Below are positions 21,746 through 34,323 of a DNA stretch of 64,000 bases, piece by piece (position 1 is the stretch's first letter; each line of letters opens with the position of its first letter). The notes under the pieces are model-generated. The model did not search any database and had not been told where the DNA came from. It saw nothing but the letters and a program-made list of their open reading frames with translations. Source of the stretch: Ampullaceana balthica (lineage: Eukaryota; Mollusca; Gastropoda; Lymnaeidae); NCBI GenBank assembly GCA_944989445.1, contig CALYLW010000314.1, positions 339,124-403,123 of the forward strand, written 5' to 3'. Position numbers and translations under genes: made by a program.

Positions 21746-22455
21746 GTCAGTGCTGTAGTAACTTAGTCAGTGCTGTAGTAACTCAGTCAGTGCTGTAATA
21801 ACTTAGTCAGTGCTGTAATAACTCAGTCAGTGCTGTAATAACTCAGTCAGTGCTGTAGTAACTCAGTCAGTGCTGTAATAACTCAGTCAGTGCTGTAATA
21901 ACTCAGTCAGTGCTGTAATAACTCAGTCAGTGCTGTAATAACTCAGTCAGTCAGTGCTTTAATAACTCAGTCAGTCAATGCTGTAATAACTCAGTCAGTG
22001 CTGTAATAACTCAGTCAGTGCTGTAATAACTCAGTCAGTCAGTGCTGTAATAACTCAGTCAGTCAGTGCTGTAATAACTCAGTCAGTGCTGTAATAACTC
22101 AGTCAGTGCTGTAATAACTCAGTCAGTGCTGTAGTAACTTAGTCAGTGCTGTAATAACTCAGTCAGTGCTGTAATAACTCAGTCAGTGCTATAGTAACTC
22201 AGTCAGTGCTGTAGTAACTCAGTCAGTGCTATAGTAACTCAGTCAGTGCTGTAATAACTCAGTCAGTGCTATAGTAACTCAGTCAGTGCTGTAATAACTC
22301 AGTCAGTGCTATAGTAACTCAGTCAGTGCTGTAATAACTCAGTCAGTGCTATAGTAACTCAGTCAGTGCTGTAATAACTCAGTCAGTGCTATAGTAACTC
22401 AGTCAGTGCTGTAGTAACTCAGTGCTGTAATAACTCAGTCAGTGCTGTAATAACT
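21746..22455. repeat. 20-bp minisatellite (~35 copies)
   Basis: Unit GTCAGTGCTGTAATAACTCA repeated head to tail, with variants GTAGTA and ATAGTA and occasional extra GTCA insertions. From ~22181 to ~22410 two variants alternate, giving a 40-bp higher-order period. Confidence 0.98.
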
Positions 22456-22612
22456 TTAAAAGGTTGACAAAAAGTAAAAGAATATTCACAATTTCAACTG
22501 TCTTTGAATTATCAATTATTCATAGGTGGATTTTCATTACACATTTTTTCTCTCAGAGCATACATTGGAAAAGTAAAGTATCAGCTGCACAAGTAATGTA
22601 TTGTTATTTACA

Positions 22613-23315
22613 ACTGGTAATGTTGGGTGTTAAATTGTTAGGTACAACTGGTAATGTTGGGTGTTCAATTGTTAGGTACAACTGGTAATGTTGGATGTTA
22701 AATTGTTAGGTACAACTGGTAATGTTGGGTGTTAAATTGTTAGGTACAACTGGTAATGTTGGGTGTTAAATTGTTAGGTACAACTGGTAATGTTGGGTGT
22801 TAAATTGTTAGGTACAACTGGTAATGTTGGATGTTAAATTGTTAGGTACAACTGGTAATGTTGGGTGTTAAATTGTTAGGTACAACTGGTAATGTTGGGT
22901 GTTAAATTGTTAGGTACAACTGGTAATGTTGGGTGTTAAATTGTTAGGTACAACTGGTAATGTTGGATGTTAAATTGTTAGGTACAACTGGTAATGTTGG
23001 ATGTTAAATTGTTAGGTACAACTGGTAATGTTGGATGTTAAATTGTTAGGTACAACTGGTAATGTTGGATGTTAAATTGTTAGGTACAACTGGTAATGTT
23101 GGATGTTAAAGTGTTAGGTACAACTGGTAATGTTGGGTGTTAAATTGTTAGGTACAACTGGTAATGTTGGGTGTTAAATTGTTAGGTACAACTGGTAATG
23201 TTGGGTGTTAAATTGTTAGGTACAACTGGTAATGTTGGATGTTAAATTGTTAGGTACAACTGGTAATGTTGGGTGTTAAATTGTTAGGTACAACTGGTAA
23301 TGTTGGATGTTAAAT
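22613..23315. repeat. 34-bp minisatellite (~20 copies)
   Basis: Unit of 34 bp containing GGTACAACTGGTAATGTTGG then GTGTTAAATTGTTA. The main polymorphism is GGGTGTT versus GGATGTT; copies are otherwise almost identical. Confidence 0.98.
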
Positions 23316-23435
23316 TTTTCACACAAAAAAAAGGAGCAAAATATTTAGCATTCCCATTAAAATATAAATAATTCAAAACTACATATCTATTCGCTAAACA
23401 TTATTGGAACAGACTTAGGAAAAGCATTTATTTTA

Positions 23436-24475
23436 TTACACGCTTTTATTTAAGTCACACTGTTTGTAAGTTGTATCCATCCTTCCTTTAAATCTTGTAA
23501 CGTAAAATTAAACCACTTCTGATGGTCCTAGAGATCTCAAAATTTTACCACACATAGATCGTGGATGACAATGCATTGTATCAAAAATTTCAGATCGATC
23601 GAATGTACCGTAATTAAATTAATGCACTTTTAGTTTTTGTCTATATAATAAAATATCACTCACATCAATGAACCATGCCTCAATTCGCCCTAGAGGGATA
23701 CAATTAATCTCAATGTGTTGACATCAGATGTGGGTGGTAAAGAGTTTTTTTATTATAACTTTAAAAAGGACTATCATCATCAAGTCTTGCTGGCCGATAT
23801 ATTAGCATGATCGATTGCCGACATGGGGGTACGAGCTTCAATTTTCAGTTGGGGAAAATGTTTTTTTTATACATAGATTTGTAATTAATAATCTTTCTTT
23901 TTACCACTATCACATTTAAGTTATTGACAATGAAGTTTAAATAATTAAATTGAATGTATAAGGTCAAAAAATCAAATTTTAAAAAAATGTTGGAAAATAA
24001 AATAATTTTTAAAAATCTTTTTTAAAAGGACACGCTTTTATTTACATTACATATAGAAAGTGCACTAAAAAGAAGAAAATAAAAAAAATTCTATGATAAC
24101 AGGTGAAATCGGTGAACCTATCCACAGCACATAAAAGCGTGGGGCGCTCATCACAACTCTCTATCATGTACAAGGCTGCGAAACATAAATACAAATTTGT
24201 ATGAATATTAATAAACATTAAAAGTTTCACAACTTTGATCATATACATTCTACTATCATATTAATTAGAACTATTTATCTATATGCAAACGAGTAGTTGC
24301 AATTAGAAATGATTTGTGATGGGAGCCCCACGCTTTTATGTGCTGTGGATAGGTTCACCGATTCCACCTGTTATCATAGAATTTTATTTATTTTTCTTCT
24401 TTTTAGTGCACTTTCTATATGTAAATAAAAGCGTGTCCTTTTAAAAAAAGATTTTAAAAAATTATTTTATTTAAA
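23436..24475. mobile_element. Composite interspersed repeat with ~150-bp hairpin arms
   Basis: The start ACACGCTTTTATTTA (23438) is mirrored by TAAATAAAAGCGTGT near 24436. Positions 23498-23640 are closely related to 56764-56905. The 3' half is a long inverted repeat: left arm ~24003-24153, right arm ~24317-24470, nearly identical, with an ~160-bp spacer. It is non-coding and belongs to a family with another member in PPIL2 intron 12. Confidence 0.75.
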
Positions 24476-25540
24476 AATTATTATTTCTGAAACAAAGGAT
24501 GCGGCCATGCGGGGCAACGGACTAAAGTCTAAATAAGTATTCCATGAGAGCTAGGGCAAAAAAATTTTCTTGATGAGTCCACACAATATTATTATTTTGA
24601 AAAAGACTGAAATAACTTAGACTTAAGCTCATAAGGTCTTTGGTCACATAAACAAACACTTCCAAAATCAGCTGTACCAAATACAATGCAAAAAGATGTT
24701 GGCATTCAACACTGAGGATTGCTTTTTTTTTGTTGTTTTTTTAAACTTTATATTGTGCTACATTAGTTTTCAGTGAATATGTTTATGATGTTAACAGTTC
24801 TAGATATCTGTACCAAAAATGTGAACCGTTCCATATGCAAATCTAAGTGTTGATCACATATCGTAATCATAAGAAAGAAAGTTTGGGGAAGGTTTAGCTT
24901 TTTAAATTTGTATACATGAGCAACAGGCATTGACAATGTTAGTGCTCAACTATTTTACATTCCCTTTACACAGATTGGCAGTTGCTTTTAGTTAACTGAA
25001 TTATAATATAAATTTTGTCTAGAATTAAAGCTTACATATACACAAAATAATTGTATCCAAATAACCTTCTTCTAATGCAAACTGACTTTGCACACAATAG
25101 GACCATTTGAATTACATGTATACACAAAGCATGGCTTGCTTAGTTTTCCAGCAAATTGAATCCATTTAACTGAATACATTTTGTATACAATTCTGATGAG
25201 ATTATTTAAGAAGTGGTATTGAGTTGTTATTTTTTCTTCATAACTGCAGCTGCATCAGACCAATAAAAGCTTACACAAAAAAAATAATTAATTAACAAAT
25301 GTTTTAAAATTGTAAGTGATATAATTATTCATAAAAATGTGCGTTAATTATTTTAATTATCTGTTTGGTAAAGGCGGGCGGACATCATCTTACTTATATT
25401 AAATTGCATCATTCAACTTACACTCAAAAAAATAATTTGTTTTAATTTTTATCATCACAACTTTTTTTCCCATCTTTTGGTCTTGGATGACTGACAGACT
25501 GACAACAACAAATTCAAGTACAATCACAACTGGTAACTTT

Positions 25541-28500
25541 TTACAGATCCACTCCTGACATTTTACAAGGCAAGTCTTTACTTGATATGATGATTTTACC
25601 TTTGGATTGGATGGCTTCCTGTTGAGTGAAACAAGTGACATAAAAAATTTATTGAATGACTACAGAAATGGACTAAATGTAAAATATAAATTTGGAGTGA
25701 AAACAACTCAATAGCAACATTTCACTTCAAAAAATTAGAAGTCAGATAATGACATTGGACAGGTTGTTGGACAGGCCAAAGGGATGAAAATAGAACATCA
25801 AATTAATTTGTTTCAACAAATTTTATTTACTGGTGATCGTTCATTTCCTAACTTTGAACCCAGTTACATTTACGTTACAGCCAAAGCATAAAGTTCAGCA
25901 AATCCACAAATTTGCTGGCAATTTGGCACTATGCCCCTGGAATGTGGCCAAGGTCCAATGTACTTGAAACAAATAGTTTATATGCTACTTTTGCCAGCCA
26001 ATTTCCAAACTGCTGGAAATCCAAGGCCAATATTCAATATGCTAAGTTGTAAAGTCCATGTTCTGCAAGTTTATTTACACATATATAATTGAGAATGTTA
26101 TAGGTTTTTTCATTGGTTAAAGAGCAACAGATGACAATGTAGAAACTAAATAGCAAACAAACCTTTTGACGATGTAATTTTTTCATTTCTTGTCTCAAAC
26201 TTTCCAGTACCGAGTGATTAGGTACATGGCTTTTCACCTCATTAATTTCTTCAGGCTAAGAAAGAAAAGAAATATTGAAATCCATTTGAAAATTAACTAA
26301 AATAAAATAAATAAAGTTAATAATCAAGAAAACATTTGTGAGAAAATATGGTATAAAATGTTTTGCTATATTATACATATATTAAACTAACTCCTTACAA
26401 TTAATTTTGTTTTTAAAAAAATGGAAAAAGAATATTTTAAATAATTTAAATATAACATACATCATATAGTGGATAACTAATTTAAGATTTTCTATTGTAA
26501 ATTAAAATGCATGACTATAATAACATAAATTTTCTAACTGGGCCCATCAACAATAGTGGTATGTGATAATACAGTTTACCTTTTGTATGGGTTTCTCCAC
26601 ACTTGTTCCATAGAGACGCAACAAAGATCCCCAACTTGGTACATGAGGGTGAAGTTTAGCCAGGATGGCCTGTGCTGCCAGCTGTTTACCTTCTCTCTTG
26701 TTTTTGGCAACCACCTGGCAAAATAGATAATAAATTAACACTGAAAGAATATGTAAATATTTTTTTTTAAACCCACTTAGACATATGTTTTATTTAAATA
26801 CTTTCTGGTTTTTTATATATGCTGAGAAAAAAATATGTTTAAAATTATGTAAAATGCATAAAAGATCTCATATGAAGTAATTAAATGATATAATCTGTAA
26901 AGAAATAATGGGGGATATGATTGATCATTTAAGCCTTGAGATCAAAGGCTAGTGACAAGGTTTGTCTAATCTTTATGATAATGCCAGTCAAACAAAAAAT
27001 GTGCTTATTCATGTAAAAAAAAATAAAAAAATTTTAAAGTAGAAAACCCACCGTAGCTGAATGTTTTCCAACATTTATAGTAAACTCACACTTCTGGTTC
27101 TTTAGAGGCTTGGTGCTTACTTCACACTGAGTGTTGCCCATGCCAAAATTTCTAAGGAATTTTAAAATAATAAACAGTTTTTAAATAGTTATGTTGGTTC
27201 TTTTAATTATGAGCATTTTAAAAATATTTTTTAGACATGCAAAAAAATCAGAATGCTGTTTCAAACAAGGCTTTGTTATGAAAGTTTAAAACCATATATC
27301 ATAATTTGTTTAAAAACCAGTGCAGTGGTACCTCGAGATACGAAATTAATACATTCCGGGGTGGCTTTTGTATCTTGGATTTTTTGTATCTCGAACAAAG
27401 ATTTACATGTAAAATACCTAATCAGTTCCAAGCCAAACAGAAACAACACTAAAAATTTTATAATATCATGAAAAACTAAAGAAAAATAAAGTAGGATTCT
27501 TCAATCCCTTAAAGGACACATTATAAATCAAATAAATAATAATAAAACAATGAAAATAGAATAAAATAAATGAAAAATATGTACACAAATGTGAACTTTT
27601 ACTTCTTGAGTGAGGTGATAAATTATTAATTAATTTGAACCCATGGCCATAAAAATAGGCTTTTCTAAAGATTTCACGAAAATATTCACGAATAGGACAC
27701 CAACTCAAAACCAGCTACACAGTAAAGAAAGTGTGCATGACATGCACGAACACACAACTGCTGCACAGCTGGAACTGACCAATAGGAGAGCAGAACTGTT
27801 GGCTACGTGTTGAATGACGTCAAATGATTTTAAGTGATGTCAGGTGCACGTTTTTCATATCTTGGATTTTTTTTGTATCTTGGAGAAAAAAAAATCTTAG
27901 AGTGGCCTTTCATATCTTGAAGCATTCGGAAGCATTCGTATCTTGAGGTACCATTGTATATGCTTTTTAAAAAATTATGAAACATTAATTATGAATTGAA
28001 ATATTATGTATAAAAAAACCTGCCTCCTAAGGCACTCAAGGAGCAATTGGAAAGGACTTGGCTGCCCAACTTTGTTTCCTAATTCATTGACTCTGGGGTC
28101 TGTTACTTTCACATCATCAAAAAACTGGGGATAAAATATTTCCATTAAAGCAGATTACATGGAATGGGCTTCTTTAACTTACATCAAAATCAGCAAGAAG
28201 AGATAAGTCTAAGGAAATTTGTCTTGGCTTTTATATTAATTTCTTATACAACAATTTCAAAGATACTCTCTTGATACTAATGATAGTTTAGTGTTATCAT
28301 GCAAGAAAGGGATAAGTTTAATTTAATTTATGATGAAAACTATTTATGTTGTAAAAGAAAGTGAAATAAATATTTTGCTTAACAATCGCAACAACTTTCA
28401 AACAAGATTTCAAACATTGGGCTTAAAAAAGGATAATATAGGGAAAATTCAGACACAAGCACTCACAGATAAGTCTGATATGTTCCTCTTTATTTCTTGA

Positions 28501-31500
28501 TCAGTGATCTTCTTGAAAAGATCAGGAATCAGTACTTTAAGAGTCTCCTTTGCTGAAAGAGAACAAATATTTTCAAACCAATCTAGATCAAAAGACATCC
28601 AATTTAAGTTTAAGACTATGTTTAAAATCATCTGAGCTTTTCATAAGTGTATAATTTCAGGAGGTGCATTTTTTTAAAGTAAAAATAATTATACTAAATA
28701 AATATGTAAAAATTAAGACGTTAATTTCAGGTAAGATAAAGAAATGACACTGATAGATCAAGCCAAATTTTAAATGGGTATTTTTTGAAGTGCAAAATAA
28801 CAAACTCAAGATATTATATAGTCCATATCAAAATTTCATGTGCAGTAATTCTATACTGCTGCTTTTGTTGCCTTCAACATTCACTTGGCTCAGGATCCCT
28901 CGCACTGTTATCTTACCACCTTACTATCAAAACATCCAATAATTATTATACATATTTTAAATAATGAATTTCTAACTAACCTGCTTCCTGTTTGGCAACT
29001 TTCTTTGATGATGCGTATCCAGTGCCATATTCAATGTTGTTAATCATAACAGTAGCACCATATGGAGTTTTGGAATTTTCTGAAATTAAAAAGTGTGCCA
29101 GAAAATAAATAAGCCAAAATTTTATTATTACTTTTTAATTACAATTTACAATTTTCACATTTTAATGATACACATAGTGCAAATCAAAATACTCACCTAA
29201 CTCCTTGAATACATAAAGTGGTTGAATTTTAAGTGTCCTTTGCATATATTCATGGAGAATGCACAGGTATGATTTGCCAGTTGGGTTCAAAATAAATTCT
29301 GCAGGAAATTGAACAAATTAACATATAATTTAATGAACGACAATTTTCTTGAATATGTTAATTTGGTGACTAGAAAGAACCTAATAAAAGATTTCAAAAG
29401 TATTGGAATGGTAAAAAATCTAATTACAATGTATGGCAAATACTAAAATATGAAGTTAATTAGATTTAACTCACAAACAGGATTATTTTCAAATTATTAA
29501 AACCTATTTTTAACAATATACCCCTTTTCTTGACATTGTCCCCATTTCCATCAGCTTTGGGATTCCCTGGAATAGGACAAGTTATCAGCTTGGTTGATGG
29601 TGGCTGAAAAAGAACATTATTTTTTAAACTTAAAGACACTAAATTTCACATCTCTTTTACATAGTGAAATGTGAACTTTGAGGAATTATAAGAATATTAG
29701 TAGTTGGTATACATTTAAAAAGCTTGGTTCTTGCAATAATGAAGTTAAAATTTTGAAGAGAAAAAAAATCTATTATTTCATTATTTCAAATTTGGCTTCA
29801 TCAGTTAATTAATTAAATAAACTGCTTATGGAAGAATCTCTTATACAAATTAGGAAAAATTAAGCATTATGTGGCATTAGTTTATCTTACCAATTCAGGG
29901 CGACTCCGCCTATTCCTTTCCCCTAAATGTTTCCTCCTCTCTCGCCATGATCTTATAATCAAGCGAAAAAAATGGAAAACAAATGTTCTTTTTATACATT
30001 AAAAAAGGGTAAAATGAAAGGTACTTTATTCAATTAAGAAATTTTCATTTGATATTTGCTACTCTACTGGAAACCATATCCTTGATACAATATCAGAAAC
30101 TCACCTATATTTTTTCACCTCCAGTGTCTTAAATTGGAACAGTTTAGTACAGTAGCTGTGTATTGTTGAACTATCTGGAATTTTAAATAATTTAATATAA
30201 AATTTCAGCAATTTTTTAATATTGAAAATATCAATTTAACAAAAGTAAAAATTATTTTTACTGCTACGTGTTTCCAAATATGTTGATCTGCTCTTTATTT
30301 AATTTTGGAGACTATGATAAAATATTATTCATTTACGTAGCAGAGACTCTTTGGCTCTTTCTTCAGCACTCTTGATTTTAACCTCTGCTGCGTGAGCCTT
30401 TAGCTTTTCATTGGCTGTTGCATTTTGTGAAGCTAAACCACAAAATAAAAAATTCATTATCTTCCAGACATGAACAAAATTGATTTATGAAAATACATAA
30501 GACCTGCAAGTGTATTTTATTCAAATATTATCATTAACCAATCTTATTAGCAAAACGTTGATTAATATATACCATGTTTGGTGACAGATGAAAAAGCTTT
30601 GTTTCTATTTTGAACTATCGATGTTTAAAAATGTTTTAAATAAATTTTATTGCAAAATACTTACCAGTAAAACTGTCATCATTATTTAAGCCGAGGGCAC
30701 TTACAGCAACATTGTTTTCGACTGGCCAACCCGTGGCAGAGCCGTTATCTACTTTACGTCGCTTGTCTCCGCGCTTATTTTTCAGTGATTCAATCTTGCG
30801 TTTGATTGTAGCCAGGGGGTTACTGTTGCTGGTGACAAGCTCAGATGGTTCGGTATTACCCGATGCCTCTTCTCTGACATTCGATTGCATAGCATTTTCT
30901 GTAACACCCTTTGTAAGAGATATGGGATCTGGATTCACAACTCTTGTTGGGTCAGGCTCTATTAGGGTTACTTCCTCTTGTGATCCTGGTGCACTTTGGG
31001 TTAATGGACATTTCTTTGACACGATCACACTAGCACTGACATCAATATCACTAATGGTTACAGGATCAGTTGAGCTGCCTACGGCATTTTCTAAAAACTC
31101 ATCTCCAAACTGTTCAAGACAAGCGGAGCTATCTAGCCTTACGGCAATATTCTCCCCTTCTGGAGACTGCACCTTGTCAACGATACCGTCATTACGATCA
31201 CTTCTTGGCTTGATCAGAGTATTCTCTAAAACAGTGAAGTCTTCCACCCCAGTATGGAGAGCCTCATGCTGACCATTCAGTGAAGTTTTAGACTCTTCTG
31301 TCACAACCCAAACTTTAGCTGGAGATATCCTCTCAGCTGACTGCACACAAGTAGAATCCACTTTTAACAAAGAAGTAGAGTCTTGAACATCTATTTTGTC
31401 ATTTTCGCTGATGAAATCAGGGGGTTTTGGGGCTTCAATTGTCTTTTTTTCATTTGTAGTTTCTTCTTCTTCTTTTATTTGTACTAACCCTAAAATAATT

Positions 31501-34323
31501 TAAGAAAAAAGCTTAAAAGTTAAATAATTTCACATTAAAAATACATGTTAATATTAACTATACTAAAAACTGATGGCAGATAATTTGTACAAAGATATAC
31601 TGCTTCTGTTGCCAGACTACAATAAGTTACCTACAAGGCACAGTGAAAACAATTCTTATTTTGACAGTTTTTTTTTAATGATAATTTTTTAACAATAACT
31701 TTAACAAAATTACAAATGGTCAGGAATTTAATTGAAGATATGAATACAACCCTGCAAAAATCAATACAAAATATAAAGATTATGAAACTGGAGCTGTTTT
31801 TTTTTAAAATTATACTTTCATTTGGACTTAACGGACTACCTTCAGATTAAAGGCAAGTAGTTTAGGAATTTAACCAAAATCCAGACAGGTTTATAGACAA
31901 AATAAATTTGTCTAATTTAGTTCAAACCATTCCAGGGATACCCTAACAGGTTGGTTGAGTTGAATTTTAATTTCCATGGTTAAGTTCACACTAAACTGTG
32001 ATCAATCAATCCACTACTTCAAGAAGAAGTGATGTTAGGTCAGATTTGATTTTTTAAAGTTCTTTCTTAATTAATTAATCTTTTTTATAAACATCTGTCA
32101 CTGAATATTTAAACATGTAAAAAATTTCAAGCAAAATATTGTTTTTAAAAAGATGAAAGATGTTAAAATAAAACTGATGGAAAAAAAATTATAAAACCTA
32201 ATGACATTTTTTTTTCAATGTAATATTTCAATATGCATATTAACTTTTGAATCATACTTAATAGAGCTACTAATGAATCATGCAATGAATTCATTCAAAA
32301 AATTGTTTACTTCTTACCTTCTTTTTCCAATTTTAATTTATCCATCTGTCTTCTGTACTGTAAACATGGAATTGCAGATACTGGAATATCATGAGTCTGG
32401 GAATACCAAATAATAGAATACATTTAATTGTGCACACACATACACACAAAACATTCATTATAAAATTAATTTTTAAAAACTTTAAGATGCATAAAATGTA
32501 ATTCAGTTACATAATTATTTGATAATGATTAAAAGAATATTATTGCCAAGCAAGATAGTCAATTAATGATTAATGTATTGAATAATAAATATTGTTAAAA
32601 GCTGTTTCTCAAAAATAAAAACAGTTATTAGAAAAACCTTCGCACAGAGTGAACATCTATTTCCTTTAGACGATATCTAAAAAAAATGAAAGCAACCAAA
32701 AAATAGGTAAAAAGTATATGTCAATCATAAATTAATCATATTATTCACTAACTAACCCTTGCACTGGCAGCTCCCAAAGAATAAGGCCTGGCCATGGTGC
32801 AAACTCTGGTCTCCTTGTGTAAATAGACTGGCATTCCACAATTATGGGTCACACACACCCATCCCTCAGGAAGAATATCAAAAGGGTCCGACTCTAGCTC
32901 TGAAAAAAATTAAAGCACATTATAGATTAAGATTGTTAAGATAGCTCAAATTTGAGGACCAATTAACTGTCCAAAAAAAGACCAGTAGCCAGTAATTGTC
33001 CATGGGCGGTAGCAAGATATTGTCCCTGCCAATAGCTAATGCACTTGTCAGCGTCATCAGTTAATGACATCAAAGTTACTTTGTATCACCACTCACGTTA
33101 ACTCTCGTACCAGATGTCTTGCAACTTGGCCATTTTTTTTATTTATTAAAAGCATTCATAAGCGAAACTATGTAGAAAACGGTGATAAGTGAATTTTTCT
33201 TTATATTAAAATGCCACATTATTTTTAACCGTTGACATGTAAGGATTATATTTCAACTGAAATTCAACAGTTATTTTTATCATTTACATAAAAATGAACT
33301 CCGGGTAATGAACTTATTAAAATTAATTCAATTACAATTAACAGGTCCAGATTAAACCTGAACAGTCCTGCACTTAGGAACAGTTAACCATTAAAATCTT
33401 TTCTTTAAGTAAGTAAAGTAAAGTCCCCTTTTCAGGCCATAATGGTCTATGGGGAGCAAGTGAAGTAGCATTCATAGGTTTTTGTTAGCCACGGCCACGA
33501 GCGAGGGATTGTATGGCTAGAACAATGCCCAGCTGCCTTTACTTTCCCCAACTGAAGGTCAGGTACCCATTCGAAGCTGGGTGAACCCGGGGACCTTCCC
33601 AGCACCGAGGTTCGAACCTGTGACTCTTTTCAGTCTCTGTACGACAGCCCAGCGCGCTACCACTGGACCTCCGCCCCCCCCCCTTAAGCTTTTCTTTAGC
33701 TATAAGGTAAATAAGACAAGTTATTAAGTTAAGTTAAAATTTGTTTCATTCTTCCATTTTTTAGTATTTTTTATAAATTACACGATAAAAGTAAGTATAA
33801 AACAGGAATAACAAATACATTTCTTAATAAAAAACCCTTTCATTTTTACAACTACATTAGATAAAAGAATTATACCAAAACTACTAAACTCACCATGAAG
33901 CACAATTTTATGCTTGATAGTGGGTCGACCATCTTCATAGCCATCAAGTTTTCTAATTGACTCTTTATCTATTCCTTTTTCTAGCATAGCATGGAGTTCG
34001 GAGTCATCCAGATCATCAGAGGTCGTACTGTAGTCATCATCATTTTCTCTTGCTTTTCTGAGACGGTCGTCTTCTGCCTTTTCCCCACTATCCCTATCAT
34101 CCTCTTCACTCTCTATTTGATCAATAATCTCAAATTCATGCTCTTCTCCTGGGTCACCATAATCATACTCATTATTACTACCATCTTCTTCATTTTCACG
34201 GGAATCCATATTACTATTCTCAATAACATCCAAATGAGTTCCAGGCTCTTCTGTTCCTGATGTTTCCATTGCTGAATTATCTAAGGCTACTGAATCTTCT
34301 GAGGCTGCTGAATGATCACTCAT
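25541..34323 (-). CDS. DGCR8: DGCR8/Pasha, Microprocessor complex subunit
   Basis: Binds the stem-loop base of primary microRNA transcripts and positions Drosha for nuclear cleavage. Seventeen exons on the minus strand keep phase throughout (2,619 nt, 872 aa): 34323-33894, 32899-32757, 32676-32638, 32396-32318, 31489-30665, 30432-30337, 30174-30105, 29951-29891, 29603-29522, 29298-29197, 29079-28981, 28552-28467, 28124-28024, 27151-27052, 26714-26580, 26255-26163, 25618-25541. Domains: acidic N-terminus; WW motif ~153-186 (LPEGW...RPYSLG, with Met at the second Trp position); heme-region IPCLQYRR with the Pro-Cys pair (Cys ~215); disordered 275-residue exon; dsRBD1 ~616-686 (CILHEYMQR...[10 protein letters not shown]); dsRBD2 ~720-795 ([13 protein letters not shown]...KREGKQLA); C-terminal [16 protein letters not shown] and a short CKMSGVDL tail. 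It is longer than human DGCR8 (773 aa), mainly through exon 5. Odd: a GC donor after exon 13 and an optional-looking 39-nt exon 3. Recognition by family alignment from memory; exon borders inferred. Confidence 0.93.
27152..28023 (-). other. DGCR8: Probable GC-AG intron of DGCR8
   Basis: Continuing the reading ECLRR-NFGMGN, which matches the family's ECLKR-NHGMGD, requires exon 13 to end at GGAG and the intron to begin GCAGGT. The nearby GT donor four bases on would shift the frame. The acceptor is a normal ccttAG. A Tigger-like MITE sits inside this intron. Confidence 0.7.
27323..27956. mobile_element. Tigger/pogo-like MITE in DGCR8 intron 13
   Basis: Left end CAGTGGTACCTCGAGATACG; right end (reverse complement) CAATGGTACCTCAAGATACG. 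The right flank is TA; the left flank is TG, a possible mutated TA target. The interior has no transposase. Confidence 0.8.
32638..32676 (-). CDS. DGCR8: Possible in-frame 39-nt microexon of DGCR8
   Basis: A strong acceptor (a run of T then AG) is followed by [13 protein letters not shown] and a weak donor AAG-GTTTTT. Both borders are phase 0, so skipping keeps the frame and gives an ungapped match to the vertebrate protein between the WW part and the IPC heme motif. It adds a CxxC pair. It could be an alternative exon, constitutive, or a false call. Confidence 0.45.
33407..33673 (-). mobile_element. tRNA-derived SINE (copy 2)
   Basis: On the minus strand it has a tRNA-like head: an A-box-like AGTGGTAGCGCGCTGGGC and a B-box GGTTCGAACC about 35 bp later, then a ~170-bp body and an (AC)TTTACT-type tail. 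It lies in DGCR8 intron 1. It is the better preserved of two copies in the window. Confidence 0.85.

Noticed and set aside
21746..23315. Repeat arrays considered as CRISPR-like
   Set aside because: Head-to-tail minisatellites without unique spacers, in a eukaryotic genome.
33407..33673. tRNA gene suggested by A- and B-box words
   Set aside because: The tRNA-like part continues into a SINE body and tail shared with another copy, and the cloverleaf is not intact.
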